64,000 nt of DNA from Heloderma charlesbogerti (GCA_026122225.1 JANEZZ010000737.1:558001-622000); one strand, 5' to 3'. Shown: positions 40,392 through 51,494, counted from the first letter of the stretch. A program made the numbers and translations. Notes: a model not told the origin generated them from the letters alone.

Positions 40392-40945
40392 TGGGTTAAG
40401 AAGGGCCCTGCTGGATCAGACCAAAAGTCCATCTAGTCCATCTAGTCCATGTTCACTCAGTGACAAACCAGCTGCCCATGGGAAACCCACAAGCAGGACA
40501 TGAGTGCAACAGCACCCTCCTGCCCATGTTCCCCAGCAACTGGTGTATATCGGCAGACTGCTCTTGATACTGGAGGCAGCATACAGCCATCAAGACTAGC
40601 ATCCACTGGTAGCCTTATCCTCCCTCCATGAATTTGTCTAATGCCCCTTTAAAGCCATCCAATTGGTGGCCACCATACATCTTGTGGTAGTGAGTTCCAT
40701 AGTTTAACCATGCACTGTGTGAAGAAGCACTTCCTTTTATCTGTCCTGAATCTCCCACCAATCATTTTCATGGGATGGCCTCATTGGGTTCTAGTATTAT
40801 GAGAGAGGGAGAAAAATATCTCCCTATCTACTTTCTCCACACCCTGCGTATTTTTTTACACTTCTGTCATGTCTCCCCTCGCTTTTTCTCAGCTGTTGTA
40901 ACCTTTCCTCACGGGGGAGTGGCTCCAGCCCCCTGATCATTTTAA
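40392..40945 (-). mobile_element. CR1/L2-type LINE, C-terminus and 3' end
   Basis: From about 40930 down, the minus strand encodes EKARGDMTEVYKN, VEKVDREIFFSLSHNTRTQ, GGRFRTDKRKCFFTQ and VKLWNSLP, the usual C-terminus of CR1-like RT. Then a 3' tail follows that ends with GACTAGATGGACTTTTGGTC and TGATCCAGCAGGGCCC at 40394-40440. A short duplication of CCATCTAGT is present there. The end matches 23560-23860 on the other strand. Confidence 0.65.
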
Positions 40946-41800
40946 TTGCCCTTTCCTGCAGTTCTCAAGCCGTTAACTCTAGCTCCTTGCTCAGGGACAA
41001 GATTCTAACTGCTATCATGCCATCTGATGAACTGGACCGCAGGAGTAGCCCTGTCCTCTTGTCCCAGGAGGGTGTTATGTATGCAGCATCCTCAGGCAGT
41101 TACCAGGGCCCTGACAACATCTTCTACTGACACCTGCCCTGGGACTCCCTTACCATATTTTATTTATGGCAGTTGGTGCTCCAATCAGTGCCAGGGAATC
41201 ATCATTATAATTTCTCATAATGCCTCTAGCACATTGTGGGAAATTAAAAGGCACTGTCTAGTGCTGATTCACAACGCTGCTGCTGCTGCCACCGCCAGGG
41301 CTCCCTGAGGCTAGGAGCCCCCCCCCCCCAACCTGGAGTTGGCCCTGTGTGAGTGCTTTTGGGGAGGGGGGCTTGTTCTCTGCCCTGTTCCAAGGTAGCA
41401 AGAACCTGCACAGGTATCAGGCATAGGGTTAGGGATTCTGTTAATTCTGTTCATTTGTTCCAGGACACAGCCTAGCCCAAATTGGTGCTCTCTGGATAAT
41501 TACAGAACTTGAGAATACAAAAATTCGAATGTAAGAGAATCCAAAATGGACAGATCCATCCATTAAGGCCCAGGGCTTAGCATGCTTAACTTTTAAACAC
41601 ATGCCTTTAATCACGGTGCTTTCAGTCATGTTCATGGCACTGCATTAGGGTTGCTGTCCTCTCTTTTTCTGACAGGCTTCTCATCTTTAATAGATATATG
41701 GCAGGCAGGTACAACATGGATCTCTCCATGCTGGGATTCTGAGAATACCTGTACTTATTGAATTTGGCTGGTGGAGATGGGTAAGAATTTTGCTTCAGTA
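40946..41800. other. unassigned DNA with a C-run
   Basis: C-run at 41320-41330. (CTG)n-like GCTGCTGCTGCC at 41278-41289. No gene recognised. Confidence 0.4.
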
Positions 41801-42060
41801 TTTATTTGGTTATTTGTTTGTTTGTTTGTTTGTTTATTTATTTATTTATTTTAGAATATTTTTAGATCATCCCTCCACACGTATAATAGAATACAAATAT
41901 TAAAGTACATAAAAATACAAAAACCTAAAACATATTTTAAAATGGGGTGTTAATGTTAAAAACAAAGTGGCATTAACTTTTAAATGCTGATAAAAACTTA
42001 TTTTAAAAGTTTATAAGACTTTATCAGAGCTTGTAAATTTCTTCATATAGGGGATGGAAA
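41801..42060 (-). mobile_element. probable LINE 3' tail, decayed
   Basis: (TTTG)n(TTTA)n at 41809-41850 followed by AT-rich sequence with repeated AAAATACAAAAACC-like text looks like the tail and 3' UTR of an old L2-like copy in minus orientation. The diagnostic CCCAATAGC motif is absent. Confidence 0.3.
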
Positions 42061-42758
42061 GATCTTAAAAAAAACTGAATGCAGGAGAAGTGAAACTGAC
42101 AGATCCATCCTTCTAGACTCCATCCAACTCACAAAAGCATCCCCTCCTGATTTTTGCAGATCAAACCAGCCAAAGGAAGTCTCTTCCTTTTCCACCTGCA
42201 AGGACTGCCAACTTTTGAAACAGACCTTGTAGCTTTCCCTCAGCTGAAGTTTGGATCAACCACAGAGGACAATGTCATGATCATGTTTTAGCTCCATGCC
42301 ATGAGAAAAGATTTTTTAACTGAGAAAATAACCTGTGTTTTGCAGATCAGACTCTGTTAAGGGCAGGGTAGCAAGCCAGGCCAGTTATTATGCTTCTTAT
42401 TAAAATGAATCTATTGTTGTAACTCATTTGATGCTCTAGAAAGCTAAGGGCTCTGCGTTGGGTGATTGTGGTGGCGTGGCAGAATAAATGAATCAATAAC
42501 ATAAAGAACTGGAGAACGTCGTATACCTCCTTTATAGACCATATCTTGCAGTGTCCACTATAATACACTACGTGGTGCTCTATCTCTCACTCCTTTCACA
42601 CACACTCGCCCCCGATTGCATTACACGGACCTCCTTTTCCTGTATTTTAAATATTTTTAATTCCTAACAAAGTATGGTTGAGGTGTTCACAGTTTTTTTA
42701 AATGCTGTTGAAAAATACCCTGTAATGTTATAATAGGGTTGTCAAACTCACAAGAAAC
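42061..42758. other. unassigned non-coding DNA
   Basis: No repeat recognised. Confidence 0.4.
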
Positions 42759-43638
42759 TAGGGATGTCAGAGAATTCCACCACAGATCTCGGTGAGGTTG
42801 AATGTCAGTGCATTCAGCCCCCCAAAATCCGTGGCGGAATGACGCCCCCGCCCCCCCACGAAAGGCGCGCAAAACAGAGCACTTACCTGCTGCCGTCCAC
42901 GCTGACTTGCGAATGGCAGCTGCGCTGCGGCCGCCATTCACTTCCTCATCATAGCTGTGATAGGCCATGTAAATAATTACGTAGCCTATCACGGCTAACG
43001 CAGGGACGCCACTTGCGTCCCTGCGGAGGCCATGATAGGCTACATAAGTATTTACGTAGCCTATCACGGCAAGCTAAAAAAAAAAAAAAAGCATACACAA
43101 ATGTCGGCGGCTACGGCGGCTGCCGTTTGCGTTCCCTTTTTTTCAGTGTTTTAGCCTATGTAAATATTTACGTAAGCTATTACGGTGAAAAAAAAAAGGT
43201 AACACAAATAGCATAGTGGGCGCTATTAGCATTCCTTTTTCCCCCCTGCCGTAATAGCTTACGTAAATATTTACATAGGCTAAAATGGCAAAAAAAAAAA
43301 AAAAGGAACGCAAATGGTGCCCACTATGCTATTTGCGTTCCCCTTTTTTTCGCCGTAATAGCTTACGTAAATATTTACGTAGGTTAAAACACCGAAAAAA
43401 AGGGAACGCAAATGGCGGCCACCGTAGCCACTGCCATTTGCATACGCTGTTGGGGGGTTTTTGCCTGCAGGCTGCCCAGCGGCCAGATGTCCAGCTGTGG
43501 GCGGCCCTGGCCAGCGGCTCTGCAGAATCTCCGTGGAGCGGAGCCCGGTCGAACGGAATTTCGGGGGGAGGGATGGAGCGCCTCCCCCCACCGCGAATGT
43601 CACTCTTGGAAAAGGTAAGTGACTTTCGTACATCCCAA
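42759..43638. mobile_element. hAT-like non-autonomous element made of alternating palindromes, copy 2
   Basis: Inverted relative to 9570-10192. Left end TAGGGATGTCAGAGAATTCC, right end GGTAAGTGACTTTCGTACATCCC minus its first bases, so the termini form TAGGGATG/CATCCC. Five AT-centred palindromes (42954-42995, 43029-43071, 43145-43190, 43247-43292, 43351-43394) share TACGTAAATATTTACGTA. They alternate with six GC-rich ones (42907-42940, 43002-43024, 43098-43135, 43205-43235, 43310-43345, 43408-43445). The 8-bp flanks do not match. No coding capacity. It is about 260 bp longer than copy 1 through extra palindrome pairs. Confidence 0.75.
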
Positions 43639-43812
43639 CTAATCTGAACAGTTTGCCATGTTGTAATGAAGTGTGTTCACTTAATCTTTTGTTACCTTTC
43701 TTCTCCCTATGTGGTCTTTCTAAACCAGATCTCAACTTTTAAATTATAAGCTCCTAGAGAGCAGGGGTCTATTTTTCACCTGTATCCTTTTGGCACTGTA
43801 CGTATAAAGAAA
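43639..43812. other. unassigned non-coding DNA
   Basis: Short flank between the palindromic element and a microsatellite. Confidence 0.35.
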
Positions 43813-43896
43813 TGTGTGTGTGTGTGTGTGTATACACACGTACACACACACACACACACATTTATTTTTCTCAATATTGTGTGTGTGTGTGTGTAT
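43813..43896. repeat. microsatellites (GT)n(AC)n and (GT)n
   Basis: GT units at 43813-43832 and AC units at 43843-43860 form an inverted pair. A second GT run lies at 43879-43896. Confidence 0.95.
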
Positions 43897-44018
43897 TAAT
43901 TCCACCCCTTCCTGGCTTTCATTTTTAGAGGAGAAAAAAGGTTGTGGAGGGAAATCTAGAAAAGATGCTTGCACTTTATCTGTCTTTCTTTTATGACATA
44001 TGTTATGCTAAAATATCT

Positions 44019-44121
44019 ATCTATCATCTGTCTATCATCTATGTCTGTCTGTCTGTCTGTCTGTCATCTATCTATCTATCTATTTATCATCCATCCATCC
44101 ATCCATCCATCCTTCCATCCA
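44019..44121. repeat. compound tetranucleotide microsatellite
   Basis: (TCTA), (TGTC), (TCTA) and (CATC) blocks in succession. Confidence 0.95.
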
Positions 44122-44623
44122 TCTATGTTAAAAGAGAGATGCATATATATGCAGTGGGTGCAATCATACTCTGAGACTCGCAGTCTGTGCCTTCTCCTTC
44201 CATGACCCTGGGCAAAAATAAAAAAAAAACAAATGTTGAACGCCCAGCTCAGTGTTCTGCAACCAATGAAAAGGCAAGGCATTTCATTGCTTTCACTTCA
44301 TTATTCCAGTAAGAAAGAGACACACGCAGCAAAACCTTACAGCCTCCAAGACGATCCATGCATTATAGATGTACAAGCAGATAGAGGACAGTCTGAATTC
44401 TGCTTCTTCATGTTTTCCACCACCAGCCAATCCCAACCTCAAGTCACTGATTACAAGGGGCATTACACATAATGCAGCAGAGATGCTAATATTCCATCAG
44501 TGCCCAAGCATAATGACTTGGGATGCTGTATGAACTTTAGCATTGGCCTACCCACCTCCAAGACCTCTTGTCTGTGTTCAGTGGCACCCTGCATCGCTCT
44601 GTCTCTCCAACGGAGATTTAAAG
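44122..44623. other. unassigned non-coding DNA
   Basis: No repeat recognised. Confidence 0.4.
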
Positions 44624-44971
44624 CAGGGGTGTCACACCTCTTTCAGCCTGAGGGCCAAACTCAGTTTCAGATGAGATCTTGGGGGCCACGTTTCAGTGGT
44701 GCACGAGGCTGAAGGCAAAAGGGGGGCTGGAACAAAAAGACCAGAAATACCCCCAATACCACCACATTTAGCTTAAAGCACTTACTGCCACTAATTAAGC
44801 TTTAGGAGAGGCATTTCAACCTTTAGGACAGGGGCAGATGTGCAAAAGCTAAGAAACCATCAAATGATTAGTGATCAGGGGAAGGGGGACTTGGCCAACT
44901 GCGGAACCCTGGCTGGATTTGGCCCCAGGTGGGAGGGATTTGGCACAGGGGCCTGAGGTTTCACACCCCTG
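44624..44971. mobile_element. CAGGGGTG-type hAT MITE, complete
   Basis: CAGGGGTGTCACACCTC on the left pairs with GAGGTTTCACACCCCTG on the right. The body shares TTTAGCTTAAAGC and GGAGAGGCATTTCAACC with 8231-8593. Flanking 8 bp (ATTTAAAG and TTCTATAG) agree at five positions. Confidence 0.75.
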
Positions 44972-45023
44972 TTCTATAGCTACACCCCCAAGGAGCATGC
45001 AAAAACATAGGCAGCAGCGTTGA

Positions 45024-45051
45024 TGTGTGTGTGTGTGTGTGTGTGTGTGTG
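45024..45051. repeat. microsatellite (TG)n
   Basis: Fourteen TG units. Confidence 0.95.
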
Positions 45052-45090
45052 AGTGATATGTCCATTGCAGGTGTTTTGTAAAGCTTGGGG

Positions 45091-45305
45091 CAATCTACAT
45101 TACAACTTTAAACTGGTTTCAAACCTGTTTTTAGTGATTACGGCTACCAAATGCAGGAATTCTGGGAATTGTAGCTCTAGGAAGAAGGGCCGCTTGGGTA
45201 GGGGACAGGGGTCTCTAGCAAAGAATTCTCAGTACCCTCATGAAACTGCAGGATCCCTTTAGATAAACCGGTTTGAAACCCGTTTAAAGTTGTAATGTAG
45301 ATTGG
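45091..45305. mobile_element. foldback element with CAATCTACATTACAAC ends
   Basis: CAATCTACATTACAACTTTA (45091-45110) and TAAAGTTGTAATGTAGATTG (45286-45305) are perfect inverted repeats, and the arms continue as AACTGGTTTCAAACC and GGTTTGAAACCCGTT. The centre holds GGGAATTGTAGCTC. It looks like a MITE of 215 bp. No second copy is in the window and no target duplication is clear. Confidence 0.75.
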
Positions 45306-46004
45306 CTGTTAATTACCCACTCGCTTTACAGGTGACCCTGAAATACCTTGCATTACAACAGGGAGAGCTCACAACAATATATAGTCACTGGGGAAATCAA
45401 TTTTCTCCCAGCTACTGTCAGGATTACAGTCTAAGCTCAGAGGGAACAGGGAGGCCTGAAGGGGGCGCGGGCAGATGATATCACTGTCCCTGCTAACTGA
45501 AAAGTCCTGGCATTTGGACCCTGTGAGCCCTGACTCCATTGTGCTGCTGAGAATGAGCTGCCCAAAGAAGCACGACAGCCGGGCACAGCATGTGTACGGG
45601 GAAGGAAACCCCTCTGCAGAGAGTGAGGCCAAAGATCTAGAGGGAGACGCTGTGTGAAGACGTCTTCCGAAGCTGCTGGCTGGGAAAGACAGTTGAGAGG
45701 AGAGCGCAGGGAGCTTGGAAGCAGGTGCTGTCAGAAAGGAGGAAGACAGGCACAGGAAGAGACAGAAGTATCAGAGAAACCTTGGTCACTGAATGAAGCC
45801 TAGATGGAACCATGCTCATTAGAGCAATAGCCCAGTCCTATATTGCCCAACCTGGTGCACTCAAATGTCTTTTTAAGTACGTTCTAATGCATTTGTTTTT
45901 ATTATTGTTTCATCAAGTTTTATTTATGGTTGTAAGCTGCCTTGAGTGACTTTTTTCTTGGTGGAAAGGTGGACTACAAATCCATTCAAATAAACTCCCA
46001 GCAT
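45306..46004. other. unassigned non-coding DNA
   Basis: The frames at 45475-45657 and 45637-45819 show no family motif. The (C)TTTTATTTATGGTTGTAAG text near 45918 may be a LINE tail relic. Confidence 0.35.
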
Positions 46005-46070
46005 CCTCTGACTGAAACCCAGAGCAGATTCACAGCCCCACAGAAACCGGAGCCACCAGCCTCCACTGAC
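46005..46070 (-). mobile_element. right arm of the AGTGGAGG foldback MITE
   Basis: CTGACTGAAACCCAGAGCAG to GAGCCACCAGCCTCCACT. Confidence 0.65.
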
Positions 46071-46848
46071 TTTAACCCTGTGAGTCCTGGCTCCATTACA
46101 CCACTGAACAGGGATCCCCAGAAATGTGTCCAGGTCTGTGTCTACATCCCGTGTTAATGTGCACTTCCCAGTCCAAAAAATGAAATCGCTGGGATGGAAG
46201 TCTGCTTCCTTGTGTAAATCATGGCTGGATCAGGGAGGAAACCTCCAATTTTAGTGTATTAAACCCCCCAGTGGTCTTTGCCACTTGAGGGAAGGGGGGA
46301 TGGTAGGCCCTCCCCTCCTTCTTAGTAGAGGAGAAAATGCCAAGTGAATTGTACAATTGTACATGTATCCCAGGACTGTTACTATGCTATTTGATGGCTT
46401 CATGCATACAGGATTCACCATTCTGACATTTGGATGGAATTGGGGGTGGGGGGAGGCACTTCCAGAGTTTCACATGTGCCTGCCTGAACCCAAAGGTCTT
46501 CATTTGTGTACCTTCTCTGAGTGCTTCTGCCTTCAGAGGTGTAGTGGATGGCTACGGTGAAAGCACATTTTTGATGGTGGTGCCCCAGCTGTGTCAGGTA
46601 TGCTTAGGGAGGCATACCTGACTCTTATGTTGATGTCACTTCAGCACCAGATGAAGACTTTTTTTTTCCTAGGGTTTTTAATCTGTATTAATTTTAATCC
46701 AAGCTGATTCTCATCCACTGGATGATTGTATGCTGTGTTATATTTTATTTTTCCTGCATTTTATGGGTTGGAGCCAGAGTTAGTCATACATAGAGTAGGC
46801 CCATTGAAATCAACTGGAATTACATTAGTCATGACTTACTTGACAATG
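46071..46848. other. unassigned non-coding DNA
   Basis: No repeat recognised, apart from an inverted pair GTATGCTTAGGG/AGGCATACC at 46598-46618. Confidence 0.4.
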
Positions 46849-46940
46849 GCTGTAATCCTCTACAAACTTACCTGGGAGTAAAGCCCATACTACTAAATGG
46901 GAATTACTTCTGAGAAGACATGCATAGGATTGCACTGTAA
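46849..46940. mobile_element. B-type MITE
   Basis: GGCTGTAATCCTCTACAAAC, TACCTGGGAGTAAAGCCC and ATGCATAGGATTGCACTG. Confidence 0.6.
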
Positions 46941-47136
46941 GTAAGCCATGACGAGGTCATGTTTCCGATAGGTCTACTCTAAACATGACTAAGGGTGCAA
47001 TACTATTGATCGCGCCCTCACCGCTCAGAAGCCACTGAACTTGGAGGCTTTTGAGTTTCCTATGCCCTGAAGATGGCAGGGCAGGAGGAGCTGCGAAGGC
47101 AATCATTGTCTCCCTGTCCTCCGTCTTGGGTGATTG
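46941..47136. other. unassigned non-coding DNA
   Basis: Nothing recognised. Confidence 0.35.
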
Positions 47137-47176
47137 TCACTAGATGGGCTTTTTAGCTTTTTAGCCCATCTAGTGA
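47137..47176. repeat. short perfect hairpin
   Basis: TCACTAGATGGGCT (47137-47150) and AGCCCATCTAGTGA (47163-47176) are perfect complements around a 12-nt T-rich loop. It could be the end of a MITE or a transcription-linked hairpin. No run of T follows the stem on either strand. Confidence 0.7.
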
Positions 47177-47510
47177 GAATGCTTTGTGGGGGGAAGGGAA
47201 GGAGCCTGGAAGAGGCTCAGGATATCTCATATCCTGGCCTCTCCAGTCTCCTCCCCTCCTGGCCCACTGGAATGTCCCCTTTCCCACTCTGCCTTGGTTG
47301 CTTTTCTTATCTTGGAGAGATAGCCAGCACGGTTCTCTCCACACCACCTGTGAGGAGGAGGGTCTGGGGTTAGATCTCTGACTCCCCCTTCTGAGGTCAG
47401 AGCACTGTCTCTGACCTTGGAGGGATTTTCCAAGCCATCTTACGGTCCCTGGGATGTTCCCCAGGGACCATAGGGTTGATCTCAAAGTCTGGATCCAACC
47501 CTATATTTGA
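47177..47510. repeat. possible long variant of the TGGATCCA repeat
   Basis: Ends in AAGTCTGGATCCAACCCTAT, the family terminus. The body differs from the other copies and has its own hairpin GGTCCCTGGGA/TCCCCAGGGACC at 47444-47470. Confidence 0.4.
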
Positions 47511-48047
47511 CCGTATTTTAACTGTTCATTGTATTATGATTTTATCATCTGCCCTGGGAATTTTGTTGAAGGATGGGGTATGTATGTATGAATTAATAAA
47601 TATCTATTTAGTGCCCCAATCTAGGCAAGGAGATATTTCTGGAAACGTCTTCTACTGGGTTTGCCCCAAACCTATCTTGAAATCAGATTCTTAATGCAAG
47701 TTATGTTTGCATTTCAAATATAAAAAAAGAAAAGAAAACCACTTTCGAACTTGAATAAAGTTATTTCAAAATAAGGCGACTGATATGCCACTACAAATGG
47801 GAAAAACCATGAGTGTAAAAAGGGGGTAGGGGTGGGGAAATGACCAAAAATGTAATGTGGCTAGTAAATTCCTGCATAATTAAGGAGAATGTCCCAAAAG
47901 ATTGGTAATAGGTGGTATAATTGACAAACTTTGGATCTGTGAAGAGGATACTTCATAGTAGAGCAATGTGTGACCTTAAAAAAGCACTCACTGCCCACAG
48001 ACAGTATTTTGTCACCACAACATGTCTGCACTGTTTTGGAGTCAAAT
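47511..48047. other. unassigned non-coding DNA
   Basis: AT-rich; no repeat recognised. Confidence 0.4.
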
Positions 48048-48264
48048 GCTAGGTTGGATCCAAAACGATCATTCAGTCAGCTGGCACAACAGGATTTCCC
48101 CATCCTCTCCTCCACCCTGCAGTTCTGCTATGGAAGGTTGGGGGATCCTCTGGAGCATACTTGGAGTGCACAGACAGCTGCAGTGGGGAAGAGAGGATGG
48201 GGAAGTCCTGTTCTGCCAGTGGTGTCCATTCCACTTGTGGAGCAATGATCTTAGATCCAGCCCA
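48048..48264. mobile_element. TGGATCCA-ended MITE-like repeat
   Basis: GCTAGGTTGGATCCAAAACG opens and ATCTTAGATCCAGCCCA closes. Body with GGGGGATCCTCTGGAGC. Confidence 0.55.
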
Positions 48265-48652
48265 ATGTGTCTATGAGCACATGTGAGACTCCACTTTCAG
48301 TTGCTTCCATCAGAACCGCATGTCTAGATACACTATCTAGAAATACCATTTGGTGGAGAGCCCCACATAGGCATGCTTTCTGTCACTGGTTGTTTAAGAG
48401 GTTCAGTCACAGATGTGGAATTAACATCTGGGTCATCGTGCATCCTTTCTCTGCCTCTCACCATCAGCTGGCAGACATTCGAGACTGGAATGATATCACA
48501 GGGGAGGGGGTCATGAATATTCCTTTCTCTGGGACACCAAATTCCTTTGAAGGGGTCTGCTAAAATGTGTCCAGATTGATCAACAGATACACAGCTAGTG
48601 GGATGTGCTTTGAGATCCAACTCACACACCGTTTGATATAAGAAGGGAAATT
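48265..48652. other. unassigned non-coding DNA
   Basis: No repeat recognised. Confidence 0.35.
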
Positions 48653-48890
48653 CATTGGGTTGAATCCATAATCTGCCTTCTGTAAGAGGAAGGGCTTCAA
48701 TTGCAAAGGCCCCTCTGCCTGGTTTTGGGGGATCCCCTCCCCCCACATCTTGCCCCATTCAGCAAGTTCTCCTGACTCCCTGCATAGCATTTTCAAGGGC
48801 CTGGAGGGGCTGCTGTGGGAAGGAGGGGGCAGGGAAGTCCACTTCCCCTCAGCACAGTTCATCCAGTATAAATCTGGATCCAACCCAACA
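48653..48890. mobile_element. TGGATCCA-ended MITE-like repeat
   Basis: GGGTTGAATCCATAATCTGC opens and TATAAATCTGGATCCAACCC closes, the best-preserved pair of ends in the family. The minus frame of 158 codons across it is not a gene. Confidence 0.65.
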
Positions 48891-48931
48891 CTGATTAAGC
48901 CCATATAAAAGACTTTGGGTGGGGGAGTTAA

Positions 48932-49038
48932 AGGTGCAATCCTATGCATGCTTGGACAGAAAAAAGTCCTACAACTCCCAGCATTCCCCAGCCAGCATAG
49001 CACTTTTTTTCTGTCTAAACATGCATAGGTTTGCACCC
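48932..49038. mobile_element. A-type palindromic MITE with TAA duplication
   Basis: AGGTGCAATCCTATGCATG and CATGCATAGGTTTGCACCC are the ends, with TAA on both sides (48929-48931 and 49039-49041). The right inner arm is deleted. Confidence 0.7.
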
Positions 49039-49900
49039 TAAGGGAGTGATCCGATGGCCACTAGACAGTGGCTAGAGTGCCATGGGGTATCTTGTTTTCC
49101 AGGAACCAACCTCCCTCCACTTCCGCGTTGCCTCCAAGGCAACATGGAACAGCCCCGTGCTCCGCGCTCACAAGAGGAGTGTGAAGCAGTCAAAAAGGGG
49201 CATGGCTGGGGGCGTTCCAGGGTGGGGAGGGTGGAAATGCCTGTACAACACATCCAATGTGTCGTACAGCAGCCTCCTCCCCCGCTTCGCCCTCCTGCAG
49301 CTGAACAGCCACAATCAACTGTCTAGCTGAAAAAGCAGGGGAGGAAAAGCGCGGATGGAGCGATCCCCTCCGTGCTTACCCTGCCCTGCTTTGGGTAGGC
49401 GGTCGCCTCTGAGTTTGGAGGCGGCTTCATATCTCGATAGGATTGTGCCCTAAATGACTTATAAAGCCCTCTGGTCTCAAGTTATATGTCTAAACTGGAT
49501 AAAGTAGTTTTTTAAAAATAAAAAATCTTTCATTGTGAGCCGCAGAAAGCTTGGTGCCTTGGCAAGCAGCATGAACCATTTTTACACTTCTGGTTTATTT
49601 TTAGCATGAGGAAAATGAATTTAGCTGTAGTCTTCTGCATAATTAATGATCAAAGTCTTTTCATGTTCTGGGGATCTTACACTGGATTTTCTCCTTTTCT
49701 CATTAACTTCCTTGGCAACAGAATCTGAAATCTAGCATGAAGTGTCTGTATTAGAAACAGAAAAACTCACATAGTGGAAACTCTGGGAGGAACAAAACTC
49801 TGCCATATCTGCTGTAATATGTTACTGAGTCCAGTGGATAGATCATTTTGATTAAAAACATGGCTAACATTAGGATGATCGTGGTGGTATGGAAAGGAGA
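49039..49900. other. unassigned DNA, possibly conserved at 49560-49760
   Basis: 49560-49760 is AT-rich, without repeats, and holds CATAATTAATGATCAAAG (49637-49654), which joins a homeodomain-type and a TCF-type site. This is a reason to test conservation, nothing more. Confidence 0.35.
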
Positions 49901-50115
49901 GACTTTGGCTGAAATCCAATGCTGTCTGTCCATCAGTGGAACAGGTACCATTGGTGGAACAGATTCCCCCTTGCCCTAGAGGCCCCTGCACCTCTCCAAA
50001 ATCTGCTCCGGAGGGTTGGGGGACCCTCTAGAGCAGATTTGTAGTGGGGGATGCAGGGGGAGGAGAGGAAGGAGAAGTCCCACTGCATGAGTCAAAGTCC
50101 ACTCGCATGATGTTG
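49901..50115. repeat. possible relative of the TGGATCCA repeat
   Basis: The core GGTTGGGGGACCCTCTAGAG and AGAGGAAGGAGAAGTCCC resembles 48048-48264. Ends are CTGAAATCCAATGC and near GATGTTGAATGTCG. Confidence 0.35.
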
Positions 50116-50298
50116 AATGTCGCTGTTTGCTAGAGCAGAGCCAAAATTTCTCAGAATATTCTTTTTGTCACCACTTCCTCCCTGCCCCCTGCCCACCCAC
50201 TTCCACCACTCACCCTGAAAAAGAAGGCCACCTTAAACAACGTTCTCTTAATATTCTCCACACTGTCTTTCACCCTAGAACAATGCTAGGTCTGGGGC

Positions 50299-50410
50299 TA
50301 GGACGGAAGGAAGGGAGGACAGAAGGAAGGAAGGAAGGAAGGAAGGAAGGAAGGAAGGAAGGCAAAGGAAGGAAGGAAGGAAGGAAGGAAGGAAGGAAGG
50401 AAGGAAGAAA
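50299..50410. repeat. microsatellite (GGAA)n
   Basis: About 25 GGAA units with few interruptions. It creates long spurious frames of RKEG and LPSF type on the two strands. Confidence 0.95.
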
Positions 50411-50646
50411 GGAGCTGTGTTACTGCCACTGCTAATGCCGAACTCCACTTCAAGCACCTATTGGAGAATTTCTCCTTCTTCTGGAGAAATTTGGTGAAAT
50501 AATTCCCCCAGTTACTCTGCCCACAAATAGGGTGGATAATTTTGAGAGGCCAACATGAGCAGCTAATATCCCCTGCCCCAGAACTTATCATGCTTTCCCA
50601 AGTAACTGTAGCATTTTCATACTATATTTCCACTGGGCCTCGTCAT

Positions 50647-50733
50647 ATCTATATATCTATATATCTATATATCTAGACAGACAGACAGACAGACAGACAG
50701 ACCAGACAGACAGATAGATAGATAGATAGATGT
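50647..50733. repeat. compound microsatellite (ATATCT)n(AGAC)n(AGAT)n
   Basis: Four ATATCT units, then AGAC and AGAT blocks, with one interruption at 50701-50704. Confidence 0.95.
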
Positions 50734-50860
50734 TGGTGAAAAGCGACATGATAGCAAAACAACGAGGAGGCTCAGGGTCTACTGTGGATGCAACCCGTCT
50801 TAAGATAAAATGTATAAGAAAGATATAAAGACTAACAACATAGTATTAAAATATATATTC

Positions 50861-50989
50861 TAAGCTAAAAGTTTCAGCTTCCACCTTCATTAGTAGCTGT
50901 GCTGTTGAGTGGGTATCAGGAGGGTATCTTCTGATAGCCAGTTAACAGCACAGCTACTGATGAGGGTGGAAGCCGAAACATTTAGCTTA
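50861..50989. mobile_element. foldback element with TTAAGCTAAA-type ends
   Basis: TAAGCTAAAAGTTTCAGCTT (50861-) and AAGCCGAAACATTTAGCTTA (to 50989) are inverted. The stem continues through CACCTTCATTAGTAGCTGTG and CACAGCTACTGATGAGGGTG to CTGTT/AACAG, about 46 bp per arm, with a loop near 35 nt. A probable MITE, single copy here. Confidence 0.75.
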
Positions 50990-51111
50990 ATGCACGCACG
51001 TATGTATGTAGTGGGGAACTAAGGTTTAAAGAGACCAGAATCAAAGCGCCCAGCAAGGCTGGCGCATGACAGGAAGAGGTGAGAGGGCAGTGCTCAGGCC
51101 TGACACTCATT

Positions 51112-51145
51112 CCTGGCTTAATAAACTATGGTTTATTAAGCCAGG
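51112..51145. repeat. perfect hairpin, 15-bp arms and 4-nt loop
   Basis: CCTGGCTTAATAAAC and GTTTATTAAGCCAGG flank TATG. Each arm contains an AATAAA or TTTATT, so a polyadenylation-like hexamer is present on both strands. Confidence 0.8.
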
Positions 51146-51221
51146 ATTAAAGCCAGGAAGTGTATATCCAAACTGGCCCATAGTGTCACTCATCCAGCCA
51201 CAGCTCCTCTGATATATTGTA

Positions 51222-51352
51222 GGCTGGGGTGGGCAGAAGGTTGATCGCCAAATGTTTTGGACTTCAACTCTCAGCCTTCTGGATCATTGACCCTGCCAGC
51301 AGGGTCCTATGGGAGTTGGAGTCCAAAACATCTGGAGAACTACCTTCTGCTC
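51222..51352. mobile_element. palindromic hAT MITE, GGGGTGGGCAG variant
   Basis: GGGGTGGGCAGAAGGTTGAT pairs loosely with AACTACCTTCTGCTC. The arms ATGTTTTGGACTTCAACTC and GAGTTGGAGTCCAAAACAT are clear. Confidence 0.65.
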
Positions 51353-51494
51353 ATTCGTGTTGTGTGCCAAAGCATTCTCTGAAATACAGATGGAACTCCA
51401 GCTTAGCAGGAAGCGGAATGGGGAGTACATTTGTGACCCCAAAGACTCTTCTAGAAGCTAGGAAGCATGCTATATTTGACATCAATACTCAATA

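Noticed and set aside
42759..43638. Helitron or origin-like palindrome
   Set aside because: Helitrons lack terminal inverted repeats and have a single 3' hairpin; here the ends are TAGGGATG-type inverted repeats and dyads are many.
50275..50591. Serine/leucine-proline-rich or lysine-glycine-rich protein frames
   Set aside because: They are translations of the (GGAA)n microsatellite.
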